In this document: piece after piece, positions 51,801-63,096 of the stretch
Layout of the letters: each line of letters begins with the position of its first letter
Numbering within the stretch: position 1 is the stretch's first letter
From: Scilla litardierei
Taxonomy: Eukaryota > Streptophyta > Magnoliopsida > Asparagales > Asparagaceae
NCBI GenBank assembly: GCA_030789695.1
Contig: CM061142.1
Location: 798,363,258-798,427,257 of the forward strand
Length of the DNA stretch: 64,000 nt
Reading direction: 5' to 3'
Program-made: the position numbers and the translations under genes
Notes under the pieces: generated by a model
The model's input: only the letters and a program-made list of their open reading frames with translations
Database searches by the model: none
Told to the model about the DNA's origin: nothing

Positions 51801-52017
51801 TGCATTGTTTTAATTCCATTGAGATGTCTGAGATTGTAATAATTCTTTTTATCTGTGTTGTTTTGAGTAATGCAAAGCAAGAACCTACGGTTTTCACACA
51901 GACGCTTATTGTGTTAAGTCAAGGAGGGAAGAAAAGCAAAAGTACTTCCTCCTTACTTGCACAAGCGGGCCCGTTCGCGTCCTCGCTCCCAAGCATAATG
52001 GGAAGCGGGGCGTGACA
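48878..52017 (+). mobile_element. Probable solo LTR of a large gypsy element
   Basis: A 3,140-bp block begins TGTGACGGCCCG and ends GGGGCGTGACA, the end type of long Tekay/Del or similar gypsy LTRs. The sequence right of it continues the gag of the host gypsy. Flanks GCCCT and TCCAT agree at three of five positions. The interior has a (GA) tract at 50147-50166 and no convincing gene; the Pro/Gln- and Arg-rich frames at 49245-50300 are compositional. Confidence 0.5.
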
Positions 52018-54020
52018 TCCATCATCCTCGTCATCATCGATAGTCAAAACCTGGATGACCGATCCTGGCAATGATGTCCCAGGCCAACCTTCTCGTCACA
52101 GTGAAAGCACAATCTATTTGCGTTCTTATTCTGTAACTCTATCTTCAGGCGCTTGAACTTACTGTCAAGTCGTGTCTCGTTTCGTTGTTCTTGTCCTGAG
52201 TTGTCTGAACCCCATTGGCTGGTCTTTTATACATCCATTGTGCATTGGTGTAGGAAGTGAACCTGCTCGATACTCCCTTGGCACGTCGTTCCGCTGTGTT
52301 TTTGTCCTCGATCATCGGTGCCATCTACATTGCTTCACCTAATACCATCAGCCTCAAAAGACGTAGGTTGGCGCGAAGGTCAGCCTTGAGCCCCTTCATG
52401 AAGTTTCATTCGATCACCACTTCTGATATCCCTCGCACTTGGCCTAAAAGCAACTCGAACTTCTCCCAGTACTCACTATCGCCTCTTGTTTGAGAATAAA
52501 GAGTTGTTCATGCAAATCGCCTCTTCGAGTATATCAAAAACGGTCCAATATGAAATATTTAAACTCCTCCCACGAGCACAAATGTTGCATCTGCTCTCTT
52601 CACTGGAATCATGCCAATGCTTTCCCGTCCAAACATAGGCCCCAACCATTAGCTTCTCTTTCTTTGTAGGATGGTTCACTGCAAAGTATCTCTCGACGTA
52701 GTACACACATCAGTAGGTATCATCTCACTCAAAAGATCAGTATCTTCATCTCTCACATTCTTGAGTCGACACCAACTTGCCCCTGCCAGGCTCTGAATCA
52801 GGGCTACCCGTGATGGAATTGATGATGTGCATTCCAATAGGAGATGCAAGACCCCCAAAATCACCCAACGAAAATCTTCCTGCTCTGCCACCATGCGCTC
52901 CATTCTCGTTGAAACAGTGCATGCCCCAGACGACCTCGCAGAACCCCCTTGGGCCCCCGACGTCCTCATTGGGCCATCAACGGCCCCCAACAGGCTCGCC
53001 AAAGCTCCTAGGGCCCCCGCCGGACTTGTCAATCACGTGCTAGCCCATGCAAGCTCACCGAAGCCCCTCAAGTCCCTCCGCCCTTGTCAGGCCATCGAAA
53101 GCCCTCATCATCCTTGTCGGACCATCGGTAGCATCCATCGATCTCGCCAAATTCATCGTCGTCTCACCAACCTCCACATGCTTTACCAGGACCTTGACTA
53201 CCTCTCCAAGGCCATGCCAAAACTTGGTAGCCTTCCCAAGTCTCGTTGGAACCTTAGAAGCATCCACTTTCGTCACCAATACCCCCAAAGGGGCCTACCT
53301 CCTGTCGTATCCCATCAACCCCCTGCTGCCTCATGATGGGGCCCACCAACCCCCTGGGCTCGCCGTCGTTTCCACCATGGGCTACGGGCCCTATGCAGGA
53401 CCCATTAACCCCCTTACGAGGCTACCAATGCCCTAGAAGGGGGACTCGCCTCCAGTCGGTGCCCTCCGTCCCCTGGGGGTCGCCACTGGCCCCAGAGGGA
53501 TCATCGCATCCTGTCAGGGCCTGTTGGCCCAATGGGGGCTCGTCGTTGTCTCCCTAGTAGCTACGGGGCCCCAGCTACAATCCCAAGGGTTGCCGCTCCG
53601 GGTCCTCTCCCGGGGTCATACGGTCTCTGTCGCCTTCCTCAACCGCACCCCCAAGGATCGGGACGGTGTTTTTTGCCTATGCGTGTGAGAAACGCATGCA
53701 GCCTTGCTTTGCCCTCTCGGATCTGTTGTGTGGTTTGTTTTCTTCCACAACGATGATGGTTTTCCTTTGCTGTTGCACTTTTCGTGGCTCGCCCCTTCTT
53801 CGGTGTCACCTCCGTTCAGATTTGTCTCGATAGCCATCACCACCTGTGGTGGACGGCTATTCATATCTAATAATTGATTCACCATAGTTCCATAGACAAC
53901 AACCTTTCCTCCATCGTTTTGAAGCATTCCTCCATCGTTTCTTGAAGATCTCCAATTCGTTTTTTAATTTTTCCTACAAATCATCCCACTTTTTTACCGC
54001 CACTATGGATTCTAGAATTA
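52018..54020 (-). pseudogene. gag remnant of the gag-only gypsy
   Basis: On the minus strand CFHCDEKVGLGHHCQD (knuckle, about 52075-52125) is preceded, at higher coordinates, by FEADG and a gag segment with MKGLK-like sequence (about 52380-52500). 52800-53700 is a GC-rich, Pro/Gly-rich and heavily broken stretch, probably the gag linker, and the start region is near 54010. No protease or RT was found. Confidence 0.65.
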
Positions 54021-54038
54021 AGTGCTTTGATACCAATT

Positions 54039-54382
54039 TAATAGGATTTGAGAAAGAAATTAGAGCAAATGATAAGATTTTTATTGATATTTTTGTGAAA
54101 CTACAACATACAACCTCAATTCGAGAGGAAAGCCACTCTCCCAATAATCTACGGCTAACTAATCTAAATAACTACTAATCTTTCACAATTTTTCACATAC
54201 CCTCACTTATAACAATTGCCCTCTTATTTATAATAAAATCATTCCTACTGATCCGTCGTCCTGAAATAACGGAACTGCCCCTCCCTAGGAATTTGAGCCG
54301 CAGTCCCGAAATTACAAAGTTGTCACTCCCTAAGGTTACAAAACTGCCACTGCCCTGTAGGGTTTGAGCTACCGGCCTAACA
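54039..54382 (-). repeat. 5' LTR (right) of the gag-only gypsy
   Basis: It lies next to the PBS-like site (54028-54037 region, minus strand) and is followed by TGCAC. Confidence 0.8.
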
Positions 54383-54387
54383 TGCAC

Positions 54388-55764
54388 CTATAGTTCATTT
54401 GCTTCTAGTAGCAATCAAAGGATTCCTAAACTTTTATGAATGAGACTTAGGTTAACAACGGATGATAATTGCTCACCCAAATTTCCAGCTCGGACAACAA
54501 TTATTATTTTAGTTTCATTTCTTATCAAATTTCAGTCTAAAATCCTCATCTGACAAACATTTTATTATTGCTATTTATCCCTCACAAACATAGGCAGCAA
54601 TGGAATGGGCAGACGCCAGACCTATGACACAAGTACTGCCAACAGGATAGTTTGAGATGGTCTGTCAGTTGGGCTTAAGCTAGAACCTAGTCACATGCCA
54701 AACATCTTTAAAATGACTATTTATGTTTCTATACAAATTTCAATTGGGATCAAAGCTAAATTACTTGCTCTATTACCATCTTCTTTTCTTTTAGATTAGG
54801 TTTAGTTTTCTTTAGCAAAAAAGGGCTTTCAGTTCAAAAAATTTCTTGGTATTTAGTTTAGTTTTTTGTTTAAAAATCACTTTCTTGAGTATAGTTCTTT
54901 AAGCAAAAACATGCCGCCTTCTTCATCTTCTTGTGCTATAATTTCTGATTTAGGGGAAAAAATCTTTTTGATTTTAGTTTAAAAAAGAAAAGATTCTTAA
55001 AACCCCAAATGCTAAGCATGTCTTTTGATAGGCCTCCTTATGGTAAGATGCGGTTGCTTTCTTCTAAAAATTATTATATTTATAGTAAGTTTGGCAACAT
55101 ATATGATTTTTGAGGTGTTGATTTGGTCCTCATCCAAGTGAGTTTGAAGGTTGGATGAAAGGCTTGGATGCTTTGTTCTCATATTATGATATGCTAGTAA
55201 TACAGATGTATATTTATGCAAGAATCAAGCTGATGGTGTTCAAGTAATTACACAAACATTTGCTCGTAAGAATATATGAAAGTTCCCCTCAATTGATTTT
55301 GTTTGTCCAAGAGTCCACTTTTGGCAAGATGTTATGCTGCCGCCATCTACTTTCAGTGCAAGCCGTTCATCTTCACCATCATCAAATCCATGCCTAAGCA
55401 AGACCTAGAACTATTGGTAAACCTACTGAAGGATATGAATAAAATGTTCTAAAATTTTAATGCTGTGTGAAAGTTATGGCTTCAAAACATGGAAACACCA
55501 CCAGAGACAATCAAAATCAGAGTATCAGCTAATGCTTGAACCAACACTTGAGTCGCAGCAGATACCCGACACTGTACTAGAGTTACATTTGAAGCATATC
55601 AAATTTCAAGCCGTATCAATAACTGAACCTAAACTGAAGCTGCTATCTAGTTAGAACCAGCAGAACCAAAGATATCACGAGGCCAAATTAGACTCCCAGC
55701 TAAAGTTACAATTGGCGCTACAATTGGCGCTACAGTTATGTGGTGTACCAAGAAACCCAAACAA
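54388..55764. other. Unassigned AT-rich sequence
   Basis: No coding exon, element end or long repeat was recognised. The missing upstream methyltransferase exons were looked for here (YVQ-type donor) and not seen. Confidence 0.5.
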
Positions 55765-56672
55765 TTATGTCAAAAGTTGATTGATGCATATATAAACCCA
55801 ACAACAAAGACAAGCATACGAAAAGATGTAAGCAATTGTGTATTGTGTTTGAATATATAAATTGCAAAGAGGTTTTATGTAAAGTTGATTGATGCATATA
55901 CTATAAATAAACCATAGGTGAAGTGTTAGGGATTGATTATCCTCTCTCTCTAACCTTTTCTCTCTCATTATTTCTCTTTAATAACATGGTATCAAATCCC
56001 ATCGACCTAACACATTTTGATCAACACATATAACCCACTAAATGCTAACCCTAACCAAAATTCTCTCTTCTTTTTCGTCACCCCAAAATCCCAGCCTTAA
56101 CTCTAACCAAAATTCTCTCTTCTTTTCTTTCACCACAGCAAAATGTAACCCTACCTCTTTAAACTCCTTCCACCAAAAATTGATTAGCGTGTATGCAACC
56201 GTATCACTCAAGTATACGATAAATTAATCACTTTAGTAATAGCTACAATACCATGGTCTCTACTTTTCAAATTCTTTCATCATATGTGTCATTGATCAAT
56301 ATCAACATCTTCAGATCTCATCTACGACACCTTCCAATCTCAACACCAACAACATCAACACCTTTCGTTCTTGTAATTCGCATAGGTTGTATGGGTTATT
56401 TGAATTAGTGATGTGTAGCTTAATCTCAAAGAAAATCATTGTAGTTTGCTTATGAAATTACCTTGCTAGTAGATCAAATAGATCTAGGGGTATTGTAGTG
56501 AGTTTTTTTTCTTGACTTGGTGATGTTTCTTGGATCCCAAAGAAGGATCACTGTAGTTTGATTGGGAATTATCTTGTTAGTATATCTCAAGAGAAGACCT
56601 AAGGGTATTGTAGTGTAATTTGAGAATGGTCCAGCATAACCATTGCAGAGGAGCCAGCATCTGAGGCTTAAG

Positions 56673-57373
56673 TAGGGGTGGCAAATGGCACCCGAACCCG
56701 ACCCGAACCCGACCCGAACCCGACATCTTGGGCCGAGTATGGGTATGGGTCAATTCGGGTCGGGCCGGATCCAAGTTGACCCGACCGACCCAAATAAAAT
56801 TCGGGTCGGCTACGGGTTTGACCCGTCAACCCGGTTGACCTGAATTCCACCCGTTTATATATTAACTATATATAAAATATAATACAATTTCCTTTCAAAA
56901 CTACTTCTAGGAATGTTGGTTAACACACGTTGCCGGGGGTTCTTCATTAATCCATGTTGATGCATGTTCGATTCCCGTTAGGAGCAATTGCCAGATTTTT
57001 TTTCAAACTTTAAATAATAGGTTTCAATGGAATGGTAAAAATAAATTAAAGATAAGAATTATGTAGGCATCAATTTGGCTTGGTGATATCAACTTAACCC
57101 ACGTTGGTGTGAGGTCGCACGCTCGAGCCTCGCTTGCCGCAATTTGTTCCATAAAATTTTGCTATTTCCAACCCGAACCCGACCCACACCCGATCCGAAC
57201 CCGATCCATAAGATAAACCGGGTCGGGTACGTGTGACCCGGTTTACACCTGAGTCGGGTATGGGTTCCCGCACATTGGCCCGTTTTTAATCTTGGTTGGG
57301 TTCGGCTTCACCCCTATCCGGTTCAGGTTCGGGTTCTCTCCCCTATCTGGACCCGACCTGTTTGCCACCCCCA
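56673..57373. mobile_element. Non-autonomous hAT-type element
   Basis: Terminal inverted repeats TAGGGGTGGCAAA and TTTGCCACCCCCA are flanked by a perfect 8-bp target duplication GGCTTAAG (56665-56672 and 57374-57381). Both ends are rich in CCCGAACCCGACC or its complement. At 701 bp it has no transposase. TIR sequence and TSD length are those of hAT elements. Confidence 0.93.
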
Positions 57374-57589
57374 GGCTTAAGCATCACCCTATTTACAGAG
57401 TATGACAAATATCAGAAGTTTCAATAGTTTATGGCCGTTCTGATATCCACATCCATGGCTCCCATCCCATAGCTACACTTGTACACACAGATAACTCTTA
57501 CATATCTTCTTTGATACCTAGAACTCGAGAGAATGAAGTAGGAGATACCGCTCATATTACTAGGATCCTAGATCTCTAGAGTCTATATA

Positions 57590-58600
57590 TTCTTTGCATG
57601 ATATAAATTTAGCAAATGGATCAGTTTCGCATATTAGTGGTGTTAGCAATGTAAATGTCACATCAACTATGTTATTGTCTTTTATCCATTACTTGCCTAA
57701 TTTTCTGTTTAGCTTATTATCTGTCAGTAAACTCACTCGAGCTCCAAACTATTTTAAGACATTCTTCCCAACTTGCTGTGTTTTTCAAAATATAAGGACA
57801 AAGAAGGTGGTTAGTTGGTATGGGCATACATCTTACAGATTGTATCATTTGGATGGCACGTCTAGTTCAGTGTCATTTCCTAGCACACTATTTATTCATG
57901 TTCATAGTCGATTAGGGCAGATTTCTCTTAAAAATTTGAAGCTGTTAGTTCTTGCATTTACTCATAGTTTGAGTTTAGATTGTTAGTCTTGTCAATGTGG
58001 TAAGCATCATCATGTCTTACCCGGTTAGAATCAAAAAAAGAGTCAATAGACCTTTTATGCTTGTTCATTCATATATGGGGTTATTGTCCTGCGCAATCAA
58101 AACTTGGTTTTAAATATGGTTACGTTTGTTGATGACTATTCTCGTGTCACATGTCTTTATTTGTTAAGGATATATCTAAAAGCTATAATTGGTTTTTTTT
58201 TAATTTTTTGTTGTAAAATGAAAACACAATCTGGTGTTTCCCATGTGCTTTACGTAGTGACAATGCATAACAATATTTCTTTTATTGAGTTTAAGAAATG
58301 GTTTAGTATAATTCATTGATCCTCTTATTCATACCCATCATAGTTAAATAATAAAGCTAAGCGTAAGAATAAGCATTTGTTAGAGGTCACATGTGCTTTA
58401 TTGTTACATAGAGGTATTTCTAAGTATTTTTTGCCCGATGTTCTTACCGTGTGTTTTCTTGTAAACAAAATGCCTTCATCCGTTATTAACAATATGATAC
58501 CTTATTCCTTGTTATTTTCGGATACACCGTTGTTCACTTTATCTTCATGCATATTTGGAAATGTCCTTTGTGCATCTTAATCGTTCAATTATTTCTTAAC
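57590..58600 (+). pseudogene. Copia protease-end and integrase remnant
   Basis: It reads HDINLANGSVSHISG, LPNFLFSLLSVSKLT, GHTSYRLYHLDG and HSRLGQISLKNLKLL, then a CxxC-type block, VTFVDDYSRVTCLYLL and a weak core. These match copia GAG-pre-integrase and integrase. There are many stops and frame changes. Confidence 0.75.
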
Positions 58601-59095
58601 TAAACCATTGAACACAGCAATGTATCTTTCTTGGTTATTGGCATACACAAAAAGGTTACAACTATTTTTAATCACAAACAAAGCAATTTCTTTTTATGCA
58701 TGTCACTTTTGTAAGTTACAATCTTATTTTGATAAATAATCATCTTTACATATTAGATGTGTTGATTCTTGAAACTTCTTATATAAGATTTGATGATAAT
58801 CAAACCATATGCTATGTACTAACATATTCCTGCAGCTTTAGATGAAGCATATGATTGATGGTGATAAAATTCAAGAACTTAGACAAAGGACTTGGTTTTT
58901 TCAAGCTTATCAATGGACTTCACATTATGGTTTTTTAATGTAATCATTGATATTTTTTTCTTTTGTTCTTAGATAAGTGTATATAACCTTGATCTCACAC
59001 ATAAATCACAAATCATATGTTATTTAATTTAGACAAATCCCACAAATGATTTCAAACCAACATTACTTGGTTATCATGCTTAACCTTTGATTTAT
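58601..59095. other. Unassigned AT-rich sequence
   Basis: No gene, element end or clear repeat was recognised. It may belong to the decayed copia element. Confidence 0.4.
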
Positions 59096-59450
59096 TATGT
59101 CCTTAGTCGACTGCCAGACCTTTCTAATCGACTCAAACAGAACCGATTCTTTGATAGTTCACTTTCACCCTGACTAGTCGCCTAGCCAATTTTCTTGATT
59201 GAGTAATATAGACATCATTTGAACTATTAGTCAACTAATCAGTGGACTAGTCGACTATTACAGATTGATCTTTTTGAAACTACACATATTAGTCGACTAA
59301 CATTTTTTTCTAGTCAACTAATACCTATTGAGTTGTTTGATACTAGCATCTATTAGTTGATTAATGCATTTGCTAATCGACGAATTCAATCTGTCTCCCT
59401 TGTTCTGTTTCACTGTCTAATCAGCTAATAAAGCTACTTGTCAACTAATC
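59096..59450. repeat. Diverged TAGTCGACTA repeat field
   Basis: About ten variants of TAGTCGACTAAT, TAGTCAACTAAT and TAGTTGATTAAT occur in both orientations, spaced 20-60 bp. The style resembles the Sirevirus U3 array (CGACTAGT...ACTAGTCG) but the bases differ. Confidence 0.6.
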
Positions 59451-59691
59451 AGAATAGTTTTCTTATATTGTCTTTCAATATTTGTTCGTTAAAGGTCATT
59501 GTAATATCTCTTTTTCAAATCTTCTGAATGTTGAATTACACATGTTACAGCCTTAAGGCCAGCCCATAGAATAAAGGCCCAAATTGTTGAAGCCAAATCG
59601 AACCGCTCTCCGACCATCCGGAATAAGAGCAAGCCCGAACGGGAAGCTCGTCCCGCGTTGGGAAGCTCCCCTTACTGAGCGGCAAGCTCGC

Positions 59692-60052
59692 TGATGCGGA
59701 CTAGGGTTTTGTAGAAGAGATTTGGGGATTTTTATTTGATTGGGGAATAGGGTTACAAGATAACTAGCCAATTTTGGGAGAGTTGGCCCCTCTCCTAGCT
59801 TTTGCTACGAAAAAAGCCTAAACTCTCTTCTAGATCTCCTCGGAGAACTCTAGGAATTGTCAAATGACGGCTACAATTTCGATAAACTAACCCTAGCCCA
59901 CGCCCTCTCTTATATAATGAAGAGGCGTGGTGCGTACAGCAACACAAAACAACTAATAGTGCATAAAGACATTCTATCCCCAAATCGTCTGTGTGTCCAG
60001 CAATCACTCCTTAGTCTTCTTGCGCCTCCTCTCGTAGGTGATAAGCGTATCA
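59692..60052 (-). repeat. 3' LTR of the right-edge chromovirus
   Basis: On the plus strand it starts TGATGCGGACTAGGG and ends GCGTATCA. A polypurine tract GGGGGGAGTAG (minus strand) abuts it at 60053-60063. A TATA-like TATATAA is at about 59911. Confidence 0.8.
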
Positions 60053-60063
60053 CTACTCCCCCC

Positions 60064-62195
60064 AGGAGTTTCACTTTGTCCTCAAGGTGAAAATCAGGAT
60101 ACTGCTGCAAGATATGATCATAAAGCTCCCACGTTGCCTCAAACTCCGGCAATCCCGACCAACGAATCAAAACTTTCCGTGCTCCTGATGCTCCTGTACG
60201 AATGCTTGTAACCTCCTCGGGTGCCAAAAGTACCTCCATGTCGACCGTGAGAGTTGGGGGCAATGTAGACGACGCCACGTGATCTCCAATAGCTCGGCGT
60301 AGCTGTGAGACGTGAAAAACTGGATGGATCCTCGTAGTAGGAGGAAGCTTCAGCCGATACGCCACCTTGCCGATCTGGGCCTCAACCTCGTAAGGCCCAT
60401 AATACCTCGCTGCCAGCTTCTCATTGCGCCGGTGGGCCATAGAACGCTGTCTGTAGGGTCGAAACTTCAGATAGACACGCCCTCCAACGGCGAACTCCAC
60501 CTCCATGCGATGTGCATTTGCCTTCTTCTTCATGATTTGCTGTGCTCGCAGTAGGTGGCGCTTCAATTCCTCTAACACCCGGTCACGATCCTCCAACTGC
60601 TGCTCTAATCCTGACACCGGGGTAGATCCCCTGCTGTAATGCACTAGGTGGGGCGGATCTCGGCCATACACAATCTGAAACGGTGTCATCCTCGCAGCTG
60701 AGTGGTACGAGGTGTTGTACCATTACTCAGCCCACATCAACCACCCGGCCCACTTCCTAGGTGTCTCTGACGCAAAACACCGGAGGTATGTCTCCACACT
60801 GCGGTTAAGCACCTCTGTCTGGCCGTCCGTCTGTGGGTGGTAAGCCGTGCTCCGTCGCAGCGCTGTCCCCTGTAGTTTGAACATCTCCTTCCAAAAAGTG
60901 CTCAAAAATACCTTATCCCTGTCTGATACAATCGAGCGAGGGTACCCATGCAGCCTGACCACCTCCTTCAAAAAAGCAACTGCCACATACGCTGCAGTAA
61001 ATGGATGGCGTAGTGGGATGAAATGGCTGTATTTGCTGAGGCGGTCAACCACAACAAATATCGTAGTAAAGCCCTCCGATCGTGGCAACCCCTCCACGAA
61101 ATCCATCGAAATGTCCTCCCATATCCTCTCCGGTAACTCCAAGGGCTGTAGAAGACCTGCTAGGGATGTCGCCTGATATTTGTGACGCTGCCATATATCA
61201 CACTCCGAAACCAGCCTCGCAATATCCTTCCTCATACCTGGCCAGTAGAGCTCCCGAGCCATCCTCTGATAAGTCTGGTATCCTCCTGAGTGGCCCCCCA
61301 CGGCGCTGCTGTGGAACTCATGGAAGAGAGTAGGAATGTGACTAGAAGTCCGGGGAATCACCAGCCTCCTCCGGTACAGTAGTAGTCGCTCCTCTAAGGT
61401 GTAACCCGGGAAGTCTGTAGATCCCCCAGCGATTGCCTCCCGGATCCGCCGCAGCTCCTCATCGGCCTCAATCTCCGCTAGCAGGGTGTCGCTCCGCAAC
61501 ATCAGTGGGATAGAAAGAGCCACCACCTGTACCCCTTCATCTCGTCGGGAAAGCGCATCTGCCGCCTTGTTGTCTGAGCCAGGTTTGTAATGAATCTCAA
61601 ACTTGTACCCGCTCAACTTGGACAACCACCTCTGGTGCTCCTCTGCCACCATGCGCTGCTCCAGGAGGTACTTACGACTCCGCTGGTCTGTCCGTACCAC
61701 AAACTCCCTCCCAAGTAAGTAGGGTCTCCACTTCTGGATTGACAGCACGATCGCCATCAACTCTCGCTCGTAGACAGACTTCAGCCTGGCCCTGGAAGAT
61801 AAAACCTGGCTGAAGTAAGCGATCGGCCGCTGCTCCTGCATTAGTACAGCCCCTAACCCAAAGCCCGAAGCGTCTGACTCTACCACAAACTTCCTCTCAA
61901 AATCTGGGAGTGACAGCACTGGTACTGTCTTCATCGCCTCCTTGAGGACCTGAAATGCCCTCGTCGCCTCTTCTCCCCAGCAAAAACTATCCTTCTTCAA
62001 CTGTTCCGTAAGGGGCCACGCCAAGGTGCCGTACCCCTTCACGAAACTCTGATAATACCCTGTGAGACCCAGAAACCCCCGCAGGGCCCGTAATGTCCTT
62101 GGCTGCGGCCAATCCAACATGGCTGAAATCTTCGATCGATCGGCTGCCACCCCCGTCCGTCGATACGATGTGCCCCAGGTACTCCACATGCGCAT
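60064..62195 (-). pseudogene. RNase H, integrase and chromodomain of the right-edge chromovirus
   Basis: A 490-codon frame (62195-60723) holds RNase H ([31 protein letters not shown]), ADALSRRDE, the zinc-binding block HEFHSSAVGGHSGGYQ...CDIWQRHK and the integrase core ([47 protein letters not shown]). After a TAA/shift at about 60722 a 259-codon frame holds the C-terminal domain and a chromodomain-like end ([31 protein letters not shown]). In CDIWQRHK the second Cys of the usual CDxCQ is Trp (TGG at 61193-61191). Confidence 0.9.
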
Positions 62196-62990
62196 GTCCG
62201 AAGAGGCACTTCTTTCGGTTGGCCTATAGCTGATGATCCTCCAGCTCTCGCAGAACTATCTCCAAATGACCCAGATGATCCTGTAATGATGCACTGTAGA
62301 CCAGGATATCATCGAAAAAGACCAGAACGAACCTCCGTAAGTAAGGTCGGAAGACCTTATTCATCAGTGACTGGAAGGTAGCAGGTGCGTTCGTCAGCCC
62401 AAAGGGCATGACGAGGAACTCGTAGTGGCCTTCGTGAGTCCTGAAGGCGGTCTTCTGCACATCCTCCTGTCTCATGCGAATATGGTGGTACCCCGACTTC
62501 AGATCGATCTTCGAGAAGACCACCGCTCCGTGCAGCTCGTCTAGCAGCTCGTCAATTACCGGGATGGAAAACTTGTCTGGTACAGTTTCCTTGTTGAAAG
62601 CCCGGTAATCGACACAAAATCTCCAACTGCCGTCCTTTTCTTAACCAGAAGCACTGGGCTAGAAAAAGGACTAGCACTAGGGCGGATGACCCCTGCCTGC
62701 AGCATCTCCTGTACCAGCTTCTCGATCTCGTCTTTCTGCACCTGGGGGTACCGGTATGGGCGCACGCTAATGGGCGACACCCCCTCCCTAAGCACAATAG
62801 CGTGCTCATGGTCCCTTGGCGGTGGAAGACCGCTAGGTGGCTGGAACACCCCCTCAAACCCCTGCAATAGCTGCTCCACCTCCATCGGTACTACCATCTC
62901 TCCCGTGGCCTCGTCCGTCGCCAACCCCTGTAGCTCAATCAAGAACCCCATCCTTCAGCCTGGAGTGTCTTCGCCATAGTCTTGTAGGAC
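62196..62990 (-). pseudogene. RT of the right-edge chromovirus
   Basis: [42 protein letters not shown] and FFDDILVYS (about 62305) lie in the frame 62523-62224. Upstream parts are [22 protein letters not shown] and a shifted [12 protein letters not shown] block. A TAG at about 62226 and a shift at 62640 break it. Confidence 0.88.
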
Positions 62991-63096
62991 ACCGACGAAC
63001 AACACAAACTCGGATCACCCAAAAGTACCACCTTCCTACCGTCCACCTGAAACTCCATCCGCAGCAGCCGCCAGTTGAACTTCGTCTCCCCAGCGA

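Larger units (their letters stand above)
48396..54382 (-). mobile_element. Gag-only Ty3/gypsy element with a nested solo LTR
   Basis: LTRs at 48396-48741 and 54039-54382 enclose an internal region of which only gag is recognisable. On the minus strand the right LTR is followed by a PBS-like TGGTATCAAAGC. The flanks are GGCAC (48391-48395) and TGCAC (54383-54387), a target duplication with one change. Without the inserted 3.1 kb it is about 2.85 kb, too short for pol. It lies in the next upstream intron of the host gene. Confidence 0.78.
55765..58600 (+). mobile_element. Decayed Ty1/copia element
   Basis: An LTR-like end followed by TGGTATCAAATCCC (55987-56000), a mutated PBS, and further on a copia integrase region (57590-58600) suggest one old element, now containing a hAT-type insertion. 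GTTGATTGATGCATATA is repeated at about 55777 and 55883. gag and RT are not recognisable. Limits are approximate. Confidence 0.5.
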
